Below the pieces are notes generated by a model. The model did no database searches. It had not been told where the DNA came from and worked only from the letters and a program-made list of their open reading frames with translations. Positions 32,993 to 42,465 of a DNA stretch of 64,000 nt are shown one piece after another (the stretch's first letter is position 1; each line of letters starts with the position of its first letter). Made by a program: the position numbers and the translations under genes. Source of the stretch: Vibrio splendidus (GTDB lineage Bacteria > Pseudomonadota > Gammaproteobacteria > Enterobacterales > Vibrionaceae); contig NZ_AP025508.1 in NCBI RefSeq assembly GCF_024347615.1, positions 3,100,001-3,164,000 of the forward strand, given 5' to 3'.

Positions 32993-34066
32993 ATGAGTAT
33001 CACCTTCAAAGACGTAGCAAAACTGGCAGGGGTATCCACCCAGACGGTATCTCGAGTAACCAATGGCTCACAAGACGTCGCGGAATCCACCCGCAACAAG
33101 GTTAACGCCGCCATAAAGCAACTGGGATATGTACCCAATAAAGGTGCGCAAATGCTCAGTCGAGCCAAGTCCACCAGCGTTGGCTTAGTCACTCTCGATA
33201 TGGCACTGCATGGCGCAGCAATGATCGCCAATGGCGTGCGAATGCAGGCTCATGATATGAGTTATGGCGTCGCTTTCTCTGTTGTTTCCGAGCCTAATCT
33301 CGCGAACACCCGTGAGGCCATTCGTGAATTGATGGCTCAACAGGTAGACAGCATTATTCTGAATGTGCCTTTAGAGAGTGCCGATGCAGAATGGTTAGTG
33401 GAACAATATCAGCACCTCAACCTTATCTTCATTGATGTTCCCTCTAACAGCCAAGTGAACTATGTTTGCGGTGATCATGCGGAAGGAGCAAAACTGGCAG
33501 CTCAACATCTACTTGAAAGCGGACGAACGGACTTCCTGCTGATCACTGGCCCGAATGAATCCAGTGCCTCAAAGATTCGTCATCAAAGTTGGTTAGCCGC
33601 GTTATCAGATGCAGAGAGTAAGGTGCAGTATCAATATCAAGGAAACTGGCAAGCAGAAAGTGGTTATCTTGGCGTTCGAGAAGCTGTCTCTAAACAAGCC
33701 GTATTTGATGCCGTGTTAGTGGCAAGTGATCAGATGGCACTGGGAGCTTTACGTGCACTGCAAGAACTGCAGATACCTGTCCCTGATAAGGTTGCGGTCG
33801 TCGGCTTTGATGGCATCGAGGACAGTGCGTTTTTTAATCCACCATTGACCACCATCAAACAAGACTTCACCACGATTGGTCGACAAGCTGTGGTACTTGC
33901 AGAGAAGCTCAACGCTAACTCACAAGATGCTTTACTGCAGCACCATATCGAAACTGCATTACTCCCAAGAGAAAGCAGCCAACCTAAGGTGACGGCTCAC
34001 TATGAAAAACAAGAGATCGAGCAACTGCTGAAAAGAATTCAGACCCTTTTGCCAGAATCGACATAA
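32993..34066 (+). CDS. LacI-family repressor, close to LacI
   Basis: 357 residues from ATG 32993 (begins MSITFKDVAKLAGVS like LacI); ATG 32981 adds four residues and neither has a strong ribosome site. The HTH ends in STQTVSRVTN, so the specificity positions read Thr-Gln-Arg where E. coli LacI has Tyr-Gln-Arg. The core follows LacI closely, including DQMALGALRAL and NPPLTTIKQDF. A C-terminal heptad-like tail (IEQLLKRIQTLL) resembles the LacI tetramerisation helix, which would permit looping between the two operators upstream. Divergent from the GH36-symporter operon, it is the likely repressor of that operon and perhaps also of the lac ABC cluster. Confidence 0.88.
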   Translation: MSITFKDVAKLAGVSTQTVSRVTNGSQDVAESTRNKVNAAIKQLGYVPNKGAQMLSRAKSTSVGLVTLDMALHGAAMIANGVRMQAHDMSYGVAFSVVSEPNLANTREAIRELMAQQVDSIILNVPLESADAEWLVEQYQHLNLIFIDVPSNSQVNYVCGDHAEGAKLAAQHLLESGRTDFLLITGPNESSASKIRHQSWLAALSDAESKVQYQYQGNWQAESGYLGVREAVSKQAVFDAVLVASDQMALGALRALQELQIPVPDKVAVVGFDGIEDSAFFNPPLTTIKQDFTTIGRQAVVLAEKLNANSQDALLQHHIETALLPRESSQPKVTAHYEKQEIEQLLKRIQTLLPEST

Positions 34067-34071
34067 AAGAA

Positions 34072-34097
34072 AAAGCGCTAGGGGGAGCTAGCGCTTT
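34072..34097 (+). terminator. Hairpin terminator after the LacI-type gene
   Basis: Perfect 10-bp stem AAAGCGCTAG/CTAGCGCTTT around a 6-base loop, six bases past the stop codon. The T-tract is limited to the stem's TTT. Confidence 0.7.
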
Positions 34098-34338
34098 AAG
34101 ACCAACTAAGTCCGTTTAGCCTGGTAGTTTTTTAAGCTATATCATGAGGATATAACCATTTTTTTACTTAGGTAAATCAAAAAGCCTATTCTTTACGACT
34201 GCTTTGAGTCGTAAATTAAGTATAGTCGGGTTGCGAAAAATGGAAGGAATTATTTCGGTTATTTTTGCTAAATCGAATAAAGCTAAAGTAGAAAACCAGC
34301 TCAAATGAACTAACCTTTAATCATGATAGGAAATCTTG

Positions 34339-35454
34339 ATGAAGGGCTATATGGATTCAGAGACGACCACCGCCAAACCCGCTCCTCAAAAAGAACAATC
34401 AAACTTATTGTCGTCTTTACTTCATGAATTCAGAAGAAACAAACTGATTCTGTATTATGTTGCATTTACGACACCGTTAACGTTAGTTGTTAATTATTTC
34501 GTGCCTCATGAAGTTCGATACAACATATATACCTACTTAGAGATCTTAGCCACAGTCTGTTACGTCACCTTTATTTTATGGGCGACATACTACTACTGCC
34601 ATTTATTGTTCAATCGAGAAAAAAGACCCACTAAACAATTCATCAATAAAATTAAAACTCTGTTGTTTCCAGTATCAAAGCCGCTCTACTTTATTTTATT
34701 AATGCTCGTCTTAAACATCTCATTCTCTAGCTATACCTTCTTAAAATCAGTCATTCCTTATCTCAATCCATATTTTTTAGATCTCGATTTTTACCATTTA
34801 GATAAATGGTTGCACTTTGGCATTTCACCTTGGGAAATTACCCACTTTTTTTTACCGAATTCAATAGCTTCACTCGCCATCAACATCTTGTACAACTTGT
34901 GGTTTTTTATCATGTGGGGAATGCTGCTTTATTTTGTCATTTACCGTAAAGATGACCAACTTCGCAACCAGTTTTTACTCACATTCTTAAGTTCATGGTT
35001 TATCATTGGGAACATAATGGCGACCCTTCTATCATCAGCAGGCCCTGTTTTTATTAGTCACTTCAATGACCAAGATTTGTATCTTCCCTTGATGCAAAGA
35101 TTAAACATGCAGAGCGCAGAACTCACTGAACGTGGCTTTATGTCTTTGTGGGCACTCAGTACTCAAGATGCGCTTTGGGCAAGCTACGTTGGAGGTATTG
35201 GAGATATAGGGACAGGAATCTCAGCCATGCCCAGCATGCATGTAACCATATCCGTTCTGATTGCAATGACATCATTCAAATTAAATAAGAAACTCGGTTA
35301 CATAGCGTGGATTTACGCCTTCTTTATTCAGGTTGGGTCGGTGCATTTGGCATGGCATTACGCTGTTGACGGTTATGTCGGCGCACTAATGGTTATTACC
35401 CTCTGGCACTTGATAGGTTACATGCTTAGAAGAAGCTCACCATCAATCACTTAA
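34339..35454 (+). CDS. PAP2-superfamily membrane phosphatase/transferase
   Basis: 371 residues from ATG 34339 (AGGA at spacing 7). About eight hydrophobic segments; a polar N-terminal tail. The PAP2 catalytic motifs are the C-terminal SAMPSMH (motif 2 with the catalytic His region) and HLAWHYAVDGYVG (motif 3 with His and Asp), as in the inositolphosphotransferase-like (AUR1/Ipt1) branch of the family. The classical motif 1 (KxxxxxxRP) is not obvious. Likely a lipid phosphate phosphatase or phospholipid head-group transferase in the inner membrane. It overlaps the convergent LysR gene by 8 bases. No partner gene suggests the substrate. Confidence 0.75.
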   Translation: MKGYMDSETTTAKPAPQKEQSNLLSSLLHEFRRNKLILYYVAFTTPLTLVVNYFVPHEVRYNIYTYLEILATVCYVTFILWATYYYCHLLFNREKRPTKQFINKIKTLLFPVSKPLYFILLMLVLNISFSSYTFLKSVIPYLNPYFLDLDFYHLDKWLHFGISPWEITHFFLPNSIASLAINILYNLWFFIMWGMLLYFVIYRKDDQLRNQFLLTFLSSWFIIGNIMATLLSSAGPVFISHFNDQDLYLPLMQRLNMQSAELTERGFMSLWALSTQDALWASYVGGIGDIGTGISAMPSMHVTISVLIAMTSFKLNKKLGYIAWIYAFFIQVGSVHLAWHYAVDGYVGALMVITLWHLIGYMLRRSSPSIT

Positions 35455-36376
35455 CAGCAATGACAATCTCAACCGCCTGGGAGATCACTTTTCTCAAGTG
35501 AGTATTCTTGTCGTCTAATTGCTTTCCCTTACGATAAACAAGCTGTATATCAAAATCAGGAACGTCTATTGGCGGGGTGACAGCTATCAGTGAACTGTCG
35601 ACATTAGGGGCGTTTCTAGCGACTAACTTAGGCACAATACACAATAGTTTTCTGCCACTGATCAATCGCTTTACCGTTAAGAAGTTGCTCGATGCGATTG
35701 CCACTTTTCTGGTGTAGCCCAGCTCAGCCAATTTAGTATCAACTGCGGTTTTTAGGGCTCCATTAGGCGATACTAAGGCGTGCTCCACAGAGACAAATGA
35801 TTGTAGTGACATAGGCAACTCAACATCCAACACCGATTCATCAAGCAAGCAGACATGTTGCTCAGTATAGAGAAGTTCTGTGCCATACAATTTAGGCACT
35901 TCACCAAAACTGCCTATCGCAATATCTAGCTTAGCCTCTTCAAATACCTGCTGATAATTGGTTCGATTAACGTTGAAAAACGCGACTTGAGAGCTTGGCG
36001 AAACTTGCTTAATAAAGTCAAAGATCATTGGGCCAAACATCTGTTCAGCGTAATCGGTCAGCCCTATTTTCCAGCTGCCTCTATAACTATCAACTTCAAA
36101 CCTTTTGGACAACAGAACTTCAGATTGAATAGTATTAAGCAACGCATCGACGGTGCTTGATAATTCAATGGCTCGGTCGGTCGCTTCCATCTTGCTACCG
36201 ACACGCTCAAACAAAGGGTCATCAAACAGCTTTCTCAGTCTTTGTAAGCTATGACTCATCGCAGATTGGCTGACATAACAACGCCCAGCAGCCTTACTCA
36301 CGCTATTCGTCTTATACAAAGCCTGCAGTGCAATCAATAAGTTAAGGTCAATTCCTTTCCAGTTAAAATCAGCCAC
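35447..36376 (-). CDS. LysR-family transcriptional regulator
   Basis: 309 residues, GTG start at 36376. N-terminal winged HTH (NLLIALQALYKTNSVSKAAGRCYVSQSAMSHSL), the NodD/LinR-like branch, followed by a periplasmic-binding-like effector domain. It is divergent from the ChrA-type transporter with a 100-bp gap, the classic arrangement for a LysR activator of its neighbour, so it probably controls that gene. The inducer is unknown. Its 3' end overlaps the convergent PAP2 gene by 8 bases. Confidence 0.9.
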   Translation of the reverse strand: MADFNWKGIDLNLLIALQALYKTNSVSKAAGRCYVSQSAMSHSLQRLRKLFDDPLFERVGSKMEATDRAIELSSTVDALLNTIQSEVLLSKRFEVDSYRGSWKIGLTDYAEQMFGPMIFDFIKQVSPSSQVAFFNVNRTNYQQVFEEAKLDIAIGSFGEVPKLYGTELLYTEQHVCLLDESVLDVELPMSLQSFVSVEHALVSPNGALKTAVDTKLAELGYTRKVAIASSNFLTVKRLISGRKLLCIVPKLVARNAPNVDSSLIAVTPPIDVPDFDIQLVYRKGKQLDDKNTHLRKVISQAVEIVIAVK

Positions 36377-36476
36377 AAATCAATCCCATATCATTCATAG
36401 TTATAATTAAAACAATTAATTTGAATCATAGTTCAACTCCACCTAAATTACGCTAAACATTTATCTGGAATCGATC

Positions 36477-37625
36477 ATGCTTTCAATTTTTAAAACCTTT
36501 TTCTGGCTTGGCTGGATTAGCTTCGGTGGACCAGCGGCACACATTGGCTACTTCCGTAAAACCTTTGTTGAGAAACTGAATTGGTTATCCGACGAAGAGT
36601 ACGGGCAAATTGTCGCCCTCAGTCAATTTCTGCCGGGTCCAGGCTCAAGTCAGGTTGGCTTCGCGGTTGGTTACAAAAAAGGTGGCTTAACCGGTGCGAT
36701 TGCCGCATTTGTAGGCTTCACCTCCCCTTCTGTCATCCTAATGTTGATATTGGCCTTAGTGAGCAATCAGTTGTTGGAAGCACCGCTTTTCATTTCTATC
36801 ATCCACGGACTTAAGCTACTCGCGGTCGTGGTTGTGGCTGACGCCACTTTCGGCATGTACAAAAACTTTTGCCAATCAAAGATAGCAACAGCACTGTGTG
36901 TGATCACCGCGATTGTTCTGCTTTTAATTCCTGGGATCTGGCCTCAGGTATTAGTTCTATTGTTTGCTTCTATGGTTGGCAGTAAGTTCTTAACCTCACA
37001 CGAATTAAAAACAGTACCTTCGACGCACAAGATATCGTTAACACCACTCGTGATTTTCGTTGCTTTACTGGTTGGTCTGCCTCTATTCAGTGCTTACTCT
37101 CAAGGCATTGAAGTATTTGGCTTGTTCTACCAAGCAGGCAGCTTGGTATTCGGTGGCGGTCACGTGGTTCTTCCGTTGTTACAGAATGGCATTGGTGACC
37201 AACTGTCTCAAGATGCCTTCCTAACAGGCTATGCCGCAGCGCAAGCCGTACCGGGCCCGATGTTTACGTTAGCCACTTACCTCGGTTATGTATTAATGCC
37301 ATCAGCACCGATCACAGGGGCACTGCTCGCAACGATTGCGGTGTTCTTACCGGGCTTCTTGCTGCTACTGGGTGTATTGAAGAACTGGCAGGCAATTGCG
37401 AGTAAGCCTCTAGTAGCTGGGGCGCTTACAGGTGTGAATGCGGCTGTAGTCGGTTTATTACTTGCGGCTCTATACCAACCCATCTTCACAAGTGCAGTGA
37501 GTAGCAGCTTAGACTTCGCTCTGATCATTGTTGGTGTTTGGCTATTGAAAACCGTGAAGATGCCGATTGTAGGTTTAGTGGGGATCTTCATGTTATTGGG
37601 TGCGATTACCGGTCTCGCAATCTAA
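36477..37625 (+). CDS. chrA: ChrA-family chromate/anion transporter
   Basis: 382 residues with two homologous halves, the long-chain CHR form. The first half carries GWISFGGPAAHIGYFR and LSQFLPGPGSSQV; the second carries AGSLVFGGGHVVLPLL and AAQAVPGPMFTLATYLGY. Both motif pairs are the CHR signature. About 10-12 membrane segments. ChrA proteins export chromate, but many marine homologues are uncharacterised and may move sulfate or other oxyanions. Divergent from a LysR regulator; followed by a strong hairpin. Confidence 0.88.
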   Translation: MLSIFKTFFWLGWISFGGPAAHIGYFRKTFVEKLNWLSDEEYGQIVALSQFLPGPGSSQVGFAVGYKKGGLTGAIAAFVGFTSPSVILMLILALVSNQLLEAPLFISIIHGLKLLAVVVVADATFGMYKNFCQSKIATALCVITAIVLLLIPGIWPQVLVLLFASMVGSKFLTSHELKTVPSTHKISLTPLVIFVALLVGLPLFSAYSQGIEVFGLFYQAGSLVFGGGHVVLPLLQNGIGDQLSQDAFLTGYAAAQAVPGPMFTLATYLGYVLMPSAPITGALLATIAVFLPGFLLLLGVLKNWQAIASKPLVAGALTGVNAAVVGLLLAALYQPIFTSAVSSSLDFALIIVGVWLLKTVKMPIVGLVGIFMLLGAITGLAI

Positions 37626-37637
37626 GTAATAATTGAG

Positions 37638-37674
37638 AGTAAGAGGTAGGGGAGCTAGTCGCCTACTTCTTACT
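37638..37674 (+). terminator. Terminator between chrA and the GT2 gene
   Basis: A 13-bp stem AGTAAGAGGTAGG/CCTACTTCTTACT (one G-U) with an 11-base loop followed by TTTAAT. It lies between convergent genes and may act on both strands. Confidence 0.7.
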
Positions 37675-37775
37675 TTAATCAAAATCGTCATCACAGCAGC
37701 AACTATACAATTGCAACTCCACCTAGCACTTCAAGCACTCGAGTGCAGCTCCCTTGGCCAAAAACCTCAGCCTAA

Positions 37776-38696
37776 TTATTTATCGTCCTTAAATCTTAAA
37801 ATAGAGAGTATTCTCATCTCTCGCCTACCTCGTGATACGTTATCGAGTATCAAACCGCAGAAAAAAGACATCACAGCGATCAAAGCTATTGAGCTAGACA
37901 AAACAGCTGTAGGTAGCCTTGCCACTAAACCCGTGTCAACGAATTCAACAATAACGGGAATACCTAAGCTCAATGAAATAAGACCAAGCAATATCGAGAG
38001 CACGCCAAAGAAAAACATTGGTTTTACATCTCTCAATAAGAACAAGATAAAGTTGAGGATCTTGAGGCCATCACTCAAGGTGTTCAGTTTACTGGAAGTC
38101 CCTTCAGGTCTAGATTGGTACTGAGTTGAGACTTCTTTAATGGACATATTATGATGTAATGCATGCACGGTGAGTTCGGTTTCAATTTGAAAACCATCAC
38201 TAAAAATCGGGACTGATTTAACAAACCGGCGACTCATAATCCGATAGCCCGAAAAAACATCACTTAATTGGGCGTTAAATCCCCGATTGATAAGTGAAGA
38301 GAACATTTTATTGCCGAATATATGTCCTTTAGGATACGCACCTGAAGAGCGCTCTCGGCTTCCAATAATCATATCGAGCTTTTCATTATTTAATTGCTCG
38401 ATCAAAGCCGGACATATAGACGCATCGTAAGTGTCATCACCATCGGCCATCACGTAAATATCAGCCTCAACATCAGAGAACATACGCCTAACGACTTCCC
38501 CCTTCCCTTGACGAGACTCATGTCGAACAATAGCACCGGCTTGCATCGCCTCTTCTATCGTGTTGTCAGTTGAATTGTTGTCATAAACATAAATAGTAGA
38601 ATTAGGTAAAGCTTGTTGAAAAGAAGTGACCGTTTTTCCGACCGCACCAGCTTCGTTATAGCACGGGAGTAACACAGCAATGGTTTGGTTTTTCAT
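37776..38696 (-). CDS. Glycosyltransferase family 2 (membrane-anchored, DPM1/GtrB-like)
   Basis: 306 residues. The N-terminal GT-A domain shows IAVLLPCYNEAGAVGKTV, the DNNSTDNT nucleotide-binding segment and the DGDDTYD metal motif (a DxD variant). Two hydrophobic helices at about 230-285 anchor it in the membrane, as in polyprenyl-phosphate glycosyltransferases. It likely transfers a sugar to a lipid carrier or to a surface glycan. Its ATG overlaps the stop of the preceding gene by four bases (ATGA), so it is translationally coupled to the broken GT-C-like gene, and both lie 3' of tadD, suggesting pilus or cell-surface glycosylation. Confidence 0.85.
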   Translation of the reverse strand: MKNQTIAVLLPCYNEAGAVGKTVTSFQQALPNSTIYVYDNNSTDNTIEEAMQAGAIVRHESRQGKGEVVRRMFSDVEADIYVMADGDDTYDASICPALIEQLNNEKLDMIIGSRERSSGAYPKGHIFGNKMFSSLINRGFNAQLSDVFSGYRIMSRRFVKSVPIFSDGFQIETELTVHALHHNMSIKEVSTQYQSRPEGTSSKLNTLSDGLKILNFILFLLRDVKPMFFFGVLSILLGLISLSLGIPVIVEFVDTGLVARLPTAVLSSSIALIAVMSFFCGLILDNVSRGRREMRILSILRFKDDK

Positions 38697-40471
38697 GAAC
38701 TCCCCCTAACTCTAAAGACTCGGTAGCCGCTTTCAATGTTGTCGTGCACAACCTCCAACCAAGTTGGAGTATCTGAGCTGTATAATTTATTGATAAACGC
38801 CTCCTCTCCCGCCGAGTCCTTTAAAATCAACAAATGCGGATCATTGCCAATAACAATGATATCGATGCTTTTCTCTATGATTTTCCTTTCGGCTAAACTC
38901 AGATCTTCCTCTAGCATCACCTCAATAAGAAATTGGTTCCCAACAATATTTCTATGGTAAGGAGCAGCAATAATTCGATTATCCGTCTTTGCCAACACTG
39001 GAGCCCCCGTTTCGATCCCTGAGAGTATGGTGTGCGAATTGATATCGTTATCTTGTAGCACCTTATGGATCTTCAGCGATTGCTCCTTTTGATCAAGAGT
39101 AGTTGTAATTTCTTCGGTTGGCGACAACGCAAGAATGACAAAGGCGACCGCTAGTGGTGCTCCAGAAATAATAACGGTCGCTTTTATGATGAAGGAACGG
39201 ATGTAATCTGCTAACTGAAGAATCACATATGCTTGCAGGGGAGCTGCTAGTACAAAACACAACCTCATGACTCTAATCTACCAAAAGATCGCAAGGGCTA
39301 AATTGAACATAAAGATGAGATACAAAATTGTGCAGTGGTGGTTTTTACGCTTAAAAAATGGATACAAAGTGGCAGGAATCACGAGCAAAGCGTAATTCTC
39401 TATCGAGAAAAAACCATGACTTGCGACATATCTAACGACCGATTTCGCTTCTGTCACTTGGTCTAACCAATACACTTTAAGTATAGGAGGGTAATCAATT
39501 AACAACGCACTGCTGAGCGATGGATAAAGCACTGCCACTGGGATTAAAAATAAAACAGCAAGAAATACGAACAGAAAAACCTTTTGCAGCTGGCTTTTAT
39601 CTTCACTCATTAATAGATGATAAACATTAACGAACAGCCAACCACAGAAGAACAGGATGATGAGAGCAAATGATATTTCGTCGTACTTAAAAACAAAAAA
39701 CTCATCGTAAGGCCGATTTAATAAAACCGCACAAACCCCAAACAGAGCAGAACTCGCATACAGCTTAGAGATATAACCAAACCACTCATGGCAAACAAGA
39801 CCGTAATACACGGTGTAAATCGCGAAGAAAATCATAAATAACAATACATTGTCTAACCCTGTCCACAAAGATAAAGACAACAAGATTGCTTGAGCATAAA
39901 CACGCCATGATTGGCACAATTGGTTGTGATTTAACGGCGTCGAGGCTAAAAACAAGACAGCGAAGATAAGCTGAATATTATGATGATCAATAGAACCGGG
40001 TAAAAAATGGATAATTGAAGGCGAAGAAATCGCAAACATCATGCTAATAAAGCGATACTTGGCACCAAAGAGGTGGTCAGCTAAGTAAAAGCATGACAGT
40101 GAAAAAAGCAGCAAGTAAAGCAGGGGGACAAGAGAGATGGATATTGTATAAGCAAGGTTATCATCAACGATAAACAATAGTGGAAAGGCAACAAGCGACA
40201 GAACGAGATCAGGAAATCGAGACCAATGAATAATAATACCATCAGCGGCATTGAAATTACTCATCGGCTCTAGGTACCAATGCCCGTTCTTCATCCACTC
40301 TTGAAACTGAACAAAACGCATATAATCGTCATTGTCATTCAAGTTGAGTATTGAAACGCTTTCCCACTTATAAAAAAATATCACTATGGCACAAACTAGC
40401 CAAAGGGCAGAAATTACAATGATATCTTTATTAAAGCTTTCGCTTTTAGGCAATATGAATATCCTTTTCAT
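38693..40471 (-). pseudogene. GT-C-like polytopic membrane protein interrupted by an in-frame TAG
   Basis: Two frames, 39278-40471 (397 residues) and 38693-39268 (191 residues), lie in the same phase and are separated only by TAG at 39280-39278 and three sense codons. Together they make a ~592-codon protein: about 11 membrane helices, a first-loop motif NDNDDYMRFVQFQEW...IIHWSRFPD typical of a family of GT-C/oligosaccharyltransferase-like proteins, then a soluble C-terminal domain. The join AIFW-TAG-IRVMRL lies inside a hydrophobic stretch, so the second part is not a natural protein start. A CAG (Gln) to TAG change is the simplest origin (inference). It begins 18 bp after tadD. Confidence 0.75.
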
Positions 40472-40489
40472 TGAGCCAAAATCAAATTT

Positions 40490-41494
40490 CTACTGTTCCA
40501 TCTCTCTCACTTCTGATAACGCTCTATTTAAATTTTCATTCGCTACTTTGTAGTAAGATGATTTCTTATCGATAGCTTGCTGTAGATAAGGGACTGCCTG
40601 ATCGGGCTTTCCTTGTAATATCAAGAAGTAGCCGACATTATTCAACGCTTCCGGCGCTTCCATATGTCTCATAAATACGTTGGTTGCTTTTTTAATATCC
40701 CCAGAGGCTAAATAAATAAGCGCCAAATTATTCTGAGCTTTTTCATTATTCGGTTCTAACTCTAAGGCTGAACGCGTGTATTGATACGCTTCCTTGTAGT
40801 TACCGTACATGTAGTGGGAGTAGCCCATATTCAACAAAGCTTTGACTGAACTTTTGTCTATCGTCAGTGATTTTTTAAAGTACTCTTGTGCGATCTGATG
40901 CTTTCCGTCAACATCTTCCAGTACGCCAACCCCCATATAAGCTAGCGCTGGAGACATACTATCGACCTTCAAACTGGCCACTTCACTTTGGTTCAATGCT
41001 TGGTAGTTTTGGATAGTTTCACTGCTTTTTAAACGAACTTGGTCTGAATTAATCGCTTTAAAGAAATAACTACGTCCTTCATCTGTGCGACGTTGTTTGG
41101 TGTATAGAACGCCTAACTGCTCCAACACTTCAGTGTGGGCGGGGTTAAAATCTAGCGCTGCAAGGTAAGCTCTTTCGGCCAACGCATAATTACCGCGAGA
41201 CGAATGTATTTGGCCAATAGTAAACAACGTTTTATCGTGAAACTCTTTTTCAGGGAAAGACAATGAACGTATATATTCATACAACGCCAAGTCTATATTA
41301 TTGTCACGCAAAGCAATGTCACCGCGCATGATCGCTTCTTTTTCATTAAGCGGTGGATCATCACTAGTCAAAGTATCGATTGGTTTGCCGGAATACAATT
41401 CGGCATCAAACTGATTGGTTGGCTCATCGGAAGAAGCACAACCAAGTAGCAAAATTGGCAATAGTAGTAGAAGAAACTTATTGTATAACATCAT
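40490..41494 (-). CDS. tadD: Tad pilus assembly lipoprotein TadD (TPR protein)
   Basis: 334 residues from ATG 41494, chosen because it starts a lipoprotein signal (MMLYNKFLLLLLPILLLGCASS) and overlaps the tadC stop. At least five tetratricopeptide repeats are visible, for example ALLNMGYSHYMYGNYKEAYQYTRSA and ALNNVGYFLILQGKPDQAVP. TadD is an outer-membrane-associated assembly factor (pilotin-like) for the Tad secretin. A longer frame to 41575 lies within tadC and is not used. Confidence 0.88.
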   Translation of the reverse strand: MMLYNKFLLLLLPILLLGCASSDEPTNQFDAELYSGKPIDTLTSDDPPLNEKEAIMRGDIALRDNNIDLALYEYIRSLSFPEKEFHDKTLFTIGQIHSSRGNYALAERAYLAALDFNPAHTEVLEQLGVLYTKQRRTDEGRSYFFKAINSDQVRLKSSETIQNYQALNQSEVASLKVDSMSPALAYMGVGVLEDVDGKHQIAQEYFKKSLTIDKSSVKALLNMGYSHYMYGNYKEAYQYTRSALELEPNNEKAQNNLALIYLASGDIKKATNVFMRHMEAPEALNNVGYFLILQGKPDQAVPYLQQAIDKKSSYYKVANENLNRALSEVREMEQ

Positions 41495-42462
41495 AAACTT
41501 GCTCCCGGCGCAGTTAATGCGTCCATTACGATCAAGAGTCCAGGGCCAAGTGCGACAATGAAAAAGCAAGGCCAAATAAATATCAACATAGGGAATAACA
41601 TTTTAGTCGGTATTTTCGCCGCAATTTCTTCAGCGGCTTGCTGTCGCTTATCTCTAAAATCTTCAGTATAGTCACGGAGCGTTTGAGCTAAGCTTCCACC
41701 CATTCTCGATGCATGAGAAAGCAAAGAAACCAAGCCTTCCAATTCCACTAAACCGGTTCGTTCGATAAGTTGCCTAAGCGCATCAGGCATAGTGACGCCC
41801 GCTTGGATTTTAGCAAATACAGTCTCTAGTTCATCCGCGAGCTCCGGCTGAGAGACATAGAGCTCTGATGCAACACGACCAAGAGCCGCATTAAAACCAA
41901 GCCCAGATTCAGTACATACAACAAGAAGATCTAGTGCATCAGGGACACCGTTTCTTATTTTTTTCTGACGCTCTTTTTGCAGCTTACTTAGAATAATATT
42001 AGGTGTGAATGTGCCAAGAAAAACACAGGTCATGATAAGTAAATTATTGTAGTCTCCACCCAACGCTATGTAATAAACCATAAAAGCAGCGACGATACCT
42101 ATCAAGCTAGATAAAACCTTCAACGCATAGAAAACCGATAACGAGCTCTTCTCATGGAACCCGGCATGCATCAACTTTTCCGAGTAAGTTTCATTATCTT
42201 TTTTATTACCTTTACTTATAAAAGGGCTTAATGATTCTAACGTATTGGAGAAGTCGTATGGTTTTCGGCCAGTCGGTGCCCCGTCTTCTGATATCTGTCT
42301 CAGTTTCTTGTCCAAAGGAGAACGAGCTCCCAAAAATAGAAATCCAAGCGTGAGTGTTAACAAGACTGTTGTAAGCAAAATCATCGAATAGATAACCACC
42401 TGAGAGCTGATCCCAAACTCTGCTAACATCTGCTTCCAAACTTCAATATTTAGTAATTCCAT
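41491..42462 (-). CDS. tadC: Tad inner-membrane platform protein TadC
   Basis: 323 residues. A T2SF (GspF-like) domain with three to four membrane helices; the NGVPDALDLLVVCTESGLGFNAAL and LADELETVFAKIQAGVTMPDALRQL segments are family hallmarks. It pairs with TadB to form the base on which the TadA ATPase acts. Starts 3 bases after tadB and overlaps tadD by four bases. Confidence 0.93.
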   Translation of the reverse strand: MELLNIEVWKQMLAEFGISSQVVIYSMILLTTVLLTLTLGFLFLGARSPLDKKLRQISEDGAPTGRKPYDFSNTLESLSPFISKGNKKDNETYSEKLMHAGFHEKSSLSVFYALKVLSSLIGIVAAFMVYYIALGGDYNNLLIMTCVFLGTFTPNIILSKLQKERQKKIRNGVPDALDLLVVCTESGLGFNAALGRVASELYVSQPELADELETVFAKIQAGVTMPDALRQLIERTGLVELEGLVSLLSHASRMGGSLAQTLRDYTEDFRDKRQQAAEEIAAKIPTKMLFPMLIFIWPCFFIVALGPGLLIVMDALTAPGASL

Positions 42463-42465
42463 AGG

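Noticed and set aside
40490..41575. TadD extended to 41575
   Set aside because: The extension overlaps tadC coding DNA; the lipoprotein signal starts at 41494 next to the tadC stop.
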